In this document: in pieces, positions 62,782 to 64,000 of the stretch
Numbering within the stretch: the stretch's first letter is position 1
Layout of the letters: each line of letters begins with the position of its first letter
Origin: Coriobacteriaceae bacterium
Lineage (GTDB): Bacteria; Actinomycetota; Coriobacteriia; Coriobacteriales; Coriobacteriaceae
Length of the DNA: 64,000 nt
NCBI GenBank assembly: GCA_025993015.1
Contig: DAJPFV010000001.1
Coordinates: forward strand, 1,984,001 to 2,048,000
Direction of reading: 5' to 3'
Translations under genes and position numbers: made by a program
The notes under the pieces: model-generated
Told to the model about the DNA's origin: nothing
The model's input: the letters and a program-made list of their open reading frames with translations, nothing else
Database searches by the model: none

Positions 62782-63523
62782 TGGAAGCAATGGGGGGCAC
62801 CACTTGTTTTAGTAAGTTTACAAGGAATAATAGTATTAGGACTATTGATATGCTTTTACGCCTTTTATAGCTCTCGAACCATTTGTTTGCTTCCAAGTAG
62901 TGGATTGTTAGGCCAAGCGCAAACCATATTGCATTTGCTTCTGCCAAATTGATATATCTGTTCGCTGATGGTATTCCAAAATGGTAAAGATAAATTGAAG
63001 CGCCGAAAACTATCGGAACCTTAAAACTTGTTAGAGGGCTCTTTTCGAGTATTTGAAAGATGCACGACGTGGCTGCTGTAATGAAAAAAAGAGTCGGGAG
63101 AAACCAAAGGTGACCGTTGTCTTCGCCCAACAGAATTGATTTAAAGATGATGTGCGGTACAGTTAGGCCATTGTAATAGGGATACTTAACGAGCATCCTG
63201 ATGGGGAAGAGCCAACATATTCCAATCATGATATAGGGGATAATTAAGCGTTGGGCTTTTTTAATGATCTGACTGATAAAATCGCTTGATCGATTCCAGC
63301 TCCATAAAAAACAAAAGCCAGACAACGAAAAGAACAAGGGCATCTGGATTCCGTTTATTAAGAATTTGAGATTATCCAACAGAATTGATTTTTGTTCAGT
63401 TGGATAATATCCCCACGCACTTGAATACAGAATAATGCTGTGGCCTAGGACTACAAGGAATATTGCAAGGGCCCTCACGTTCGTTATGTCGTCTCTACGG
63501 GTTGTGTCCTTGCGGTTGTTCAT
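62782..63523 (-). pseudogene. Acyltransferase-3 gene, 5' part cut off by IS21 copy 2
   Basis: From ATG 63523: NVRALAIFLVVLGHSIILYS carries the catalytic-type His, MPLFFSLSGFCFLWSW follows, and there are several further membrane spans up to KQVVPPIAS. Joined to the 3' part, the original gene would encode about 342 residues, normal for an O-acetyltransferase of this family. A TTG one codon earlier is also possible. The truncated protein would run about eight residues into the element (SICSLEHC). Confidence 0.92.
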
Positions 63524-63628
63524 CAATTGCTTCTTTCGTTAATATTGAGAAGGATTAACTTAATAGAATATCAAACTCTTACTAACCGCTCGATTTATAA
63601 CTATTTTCGATTGTAGAGGACGGATTAT

Positions 63629-64000
63629 ATGAAAGGCATCATCCTCGCCGGCGGGTCCGGCACGCGCCTGTACCCGCTCACGCTCGTGACCTCCAAGCAG
63701 CTGCTGCCGGTCTACGACAAGCCCATGATCTACTACCCGCTGTCCACCCTCATGCTGGCGGGCATCCGGGACATCCTGGTCATCTCCACCCCGACCGACC
63801 TGCCCAACTTCGAGCGCCTGCTCGGGGACGGCTCGCGCTACGGCGTGAGCCTCTCCTACGCCGAGCAGCCGAGCCCCGACGGCCTGGCGCAGGCCTTCAC
63901 CATCGGCGAGGAGTTCATCGCCGGCGAGCCGTGCGCGCTCGTGCTGGGCGACAACATCTTCTACGGCAACGGCCTGTCGCGCCACCTGACGCGCGCCGTG
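63629..64000 (+). CDS. rfbA: Glucose-1-phosphate thymidylyltransferase RmlA, 3' end outside window
   Basis: 124 codons to the edge from an ATG with AGAGGA. IILAGGSGTRLYPLTLVTSK is the nucleotide-binding loop, followed by QLLPVYDKPMIYYPLSTLML, YAEQPSPDGLAQAF and VLGDNIFYG, all diagnostic of RmlA. It makes dTDP-glucose, the first step to dTDP-rhamnose. G+C is about 65-70%, sharply above the preceding AT-rich genes, so a core nucleotide-sugar block probably starts here. Confidence 0.95.
   Translation, partial: MKGIILAGGSGTRLYPLTLVTSKQLLPVYDKPMIYYPLSTLMLAGIRDILVISTPTDLPNFERLLGDGSRYGVSLSYAEQPSPDGLAQAFTIGEEFIAGEPCALVLGDNIFYGNGLSRHLTRAV

Noticed and set aside
665..64000. tRNA or rRNA genes in the gaps
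   Set aside because: The longer gaps were read for cloverleaf-like ends and CCA-type tails; none was convincing.

Overview
The window looks like a chromosomal segment of a Coriobacteriia gut actinobacterium, most likely Collinsella or a close relative. This is inferred from gene content: a SUF operon with SufU, a GGGtGRT-family protein beside a NifU-like scaffold, GC-rich codon use and many AGGAGG-type ribosome sites. No rRNA or tRNA gene was seen, so the taxonomic call is an inference.

Layout. 1-16 kb is mostly housekeeping. It holds a partial RhuM gene cut by the left edge, an FAD flavoprotein, the GGGtGRT/scaffold pair, a REP-associated tyrosine transposase with matching REP-like palindromes, and a complete sufCBDSU operon read leftward. 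Divergent from suf are an Rrf2 regulator with three cysteines, a MNT-HEPN toxin-antitoxin pair, a frameshifted cell-wall-anchored surface protein, and an AAA-ATPase-like protein whose Walker B Glu and nuclease E-x-K both look lost. 16-25.6 kb is a first polysaccharide block: six glycosyltransferases, one with two GT2 domains, and an acyltransferase.

25.6-36 kb is an accessory/defence island between a glycosyltransferase 3' end and a decayed IS3 element. It contains a truncated ATPase, an AbiE toxin-antitoxin pair with a perfect 19-bp inverted repeat in its promoter, a RhuM-Fic fusion, a possible Ibs-like 19-residue membrane peptide, a broken glycosyltransferase fragment, a SIR2-HerA anti-phage module, and a trypsin-like protease gene with a small upstream gene.

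36.6-64 kb is a surface-polysaccharide and cell-wall region. Two large secreted peptidoglycan hydrolases (amidase plus glucosaminidase; NlpC/P60-like) share an about 90-residue repeat domain with the core K-[FY]-V-W...W-x-x-WG, expanded by nearly identical DNA repeats. They are followed by a Wzx-type flippase, GT2 and GT4 enzymes, DUF2304 and DUF2142 membrane proteins, a second double-GT2 protein, a WsaF-like enzyme, a pyruvyltransferase-family protein, an acyltransferase split by an insertion sequence, and the start of rmlA. Two apparently identical 2546-bp IS21-family elements lie in the same orientation 11,220 bp apart and bracket part of this locus. One disrupts the acyltransferase and the other sits inside a decayed transposase region.

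The biology combines Fe-S cluster assembly, synthesis and modification of a surface glycan (variable and IS-damaged), and several defence/toxin systems.
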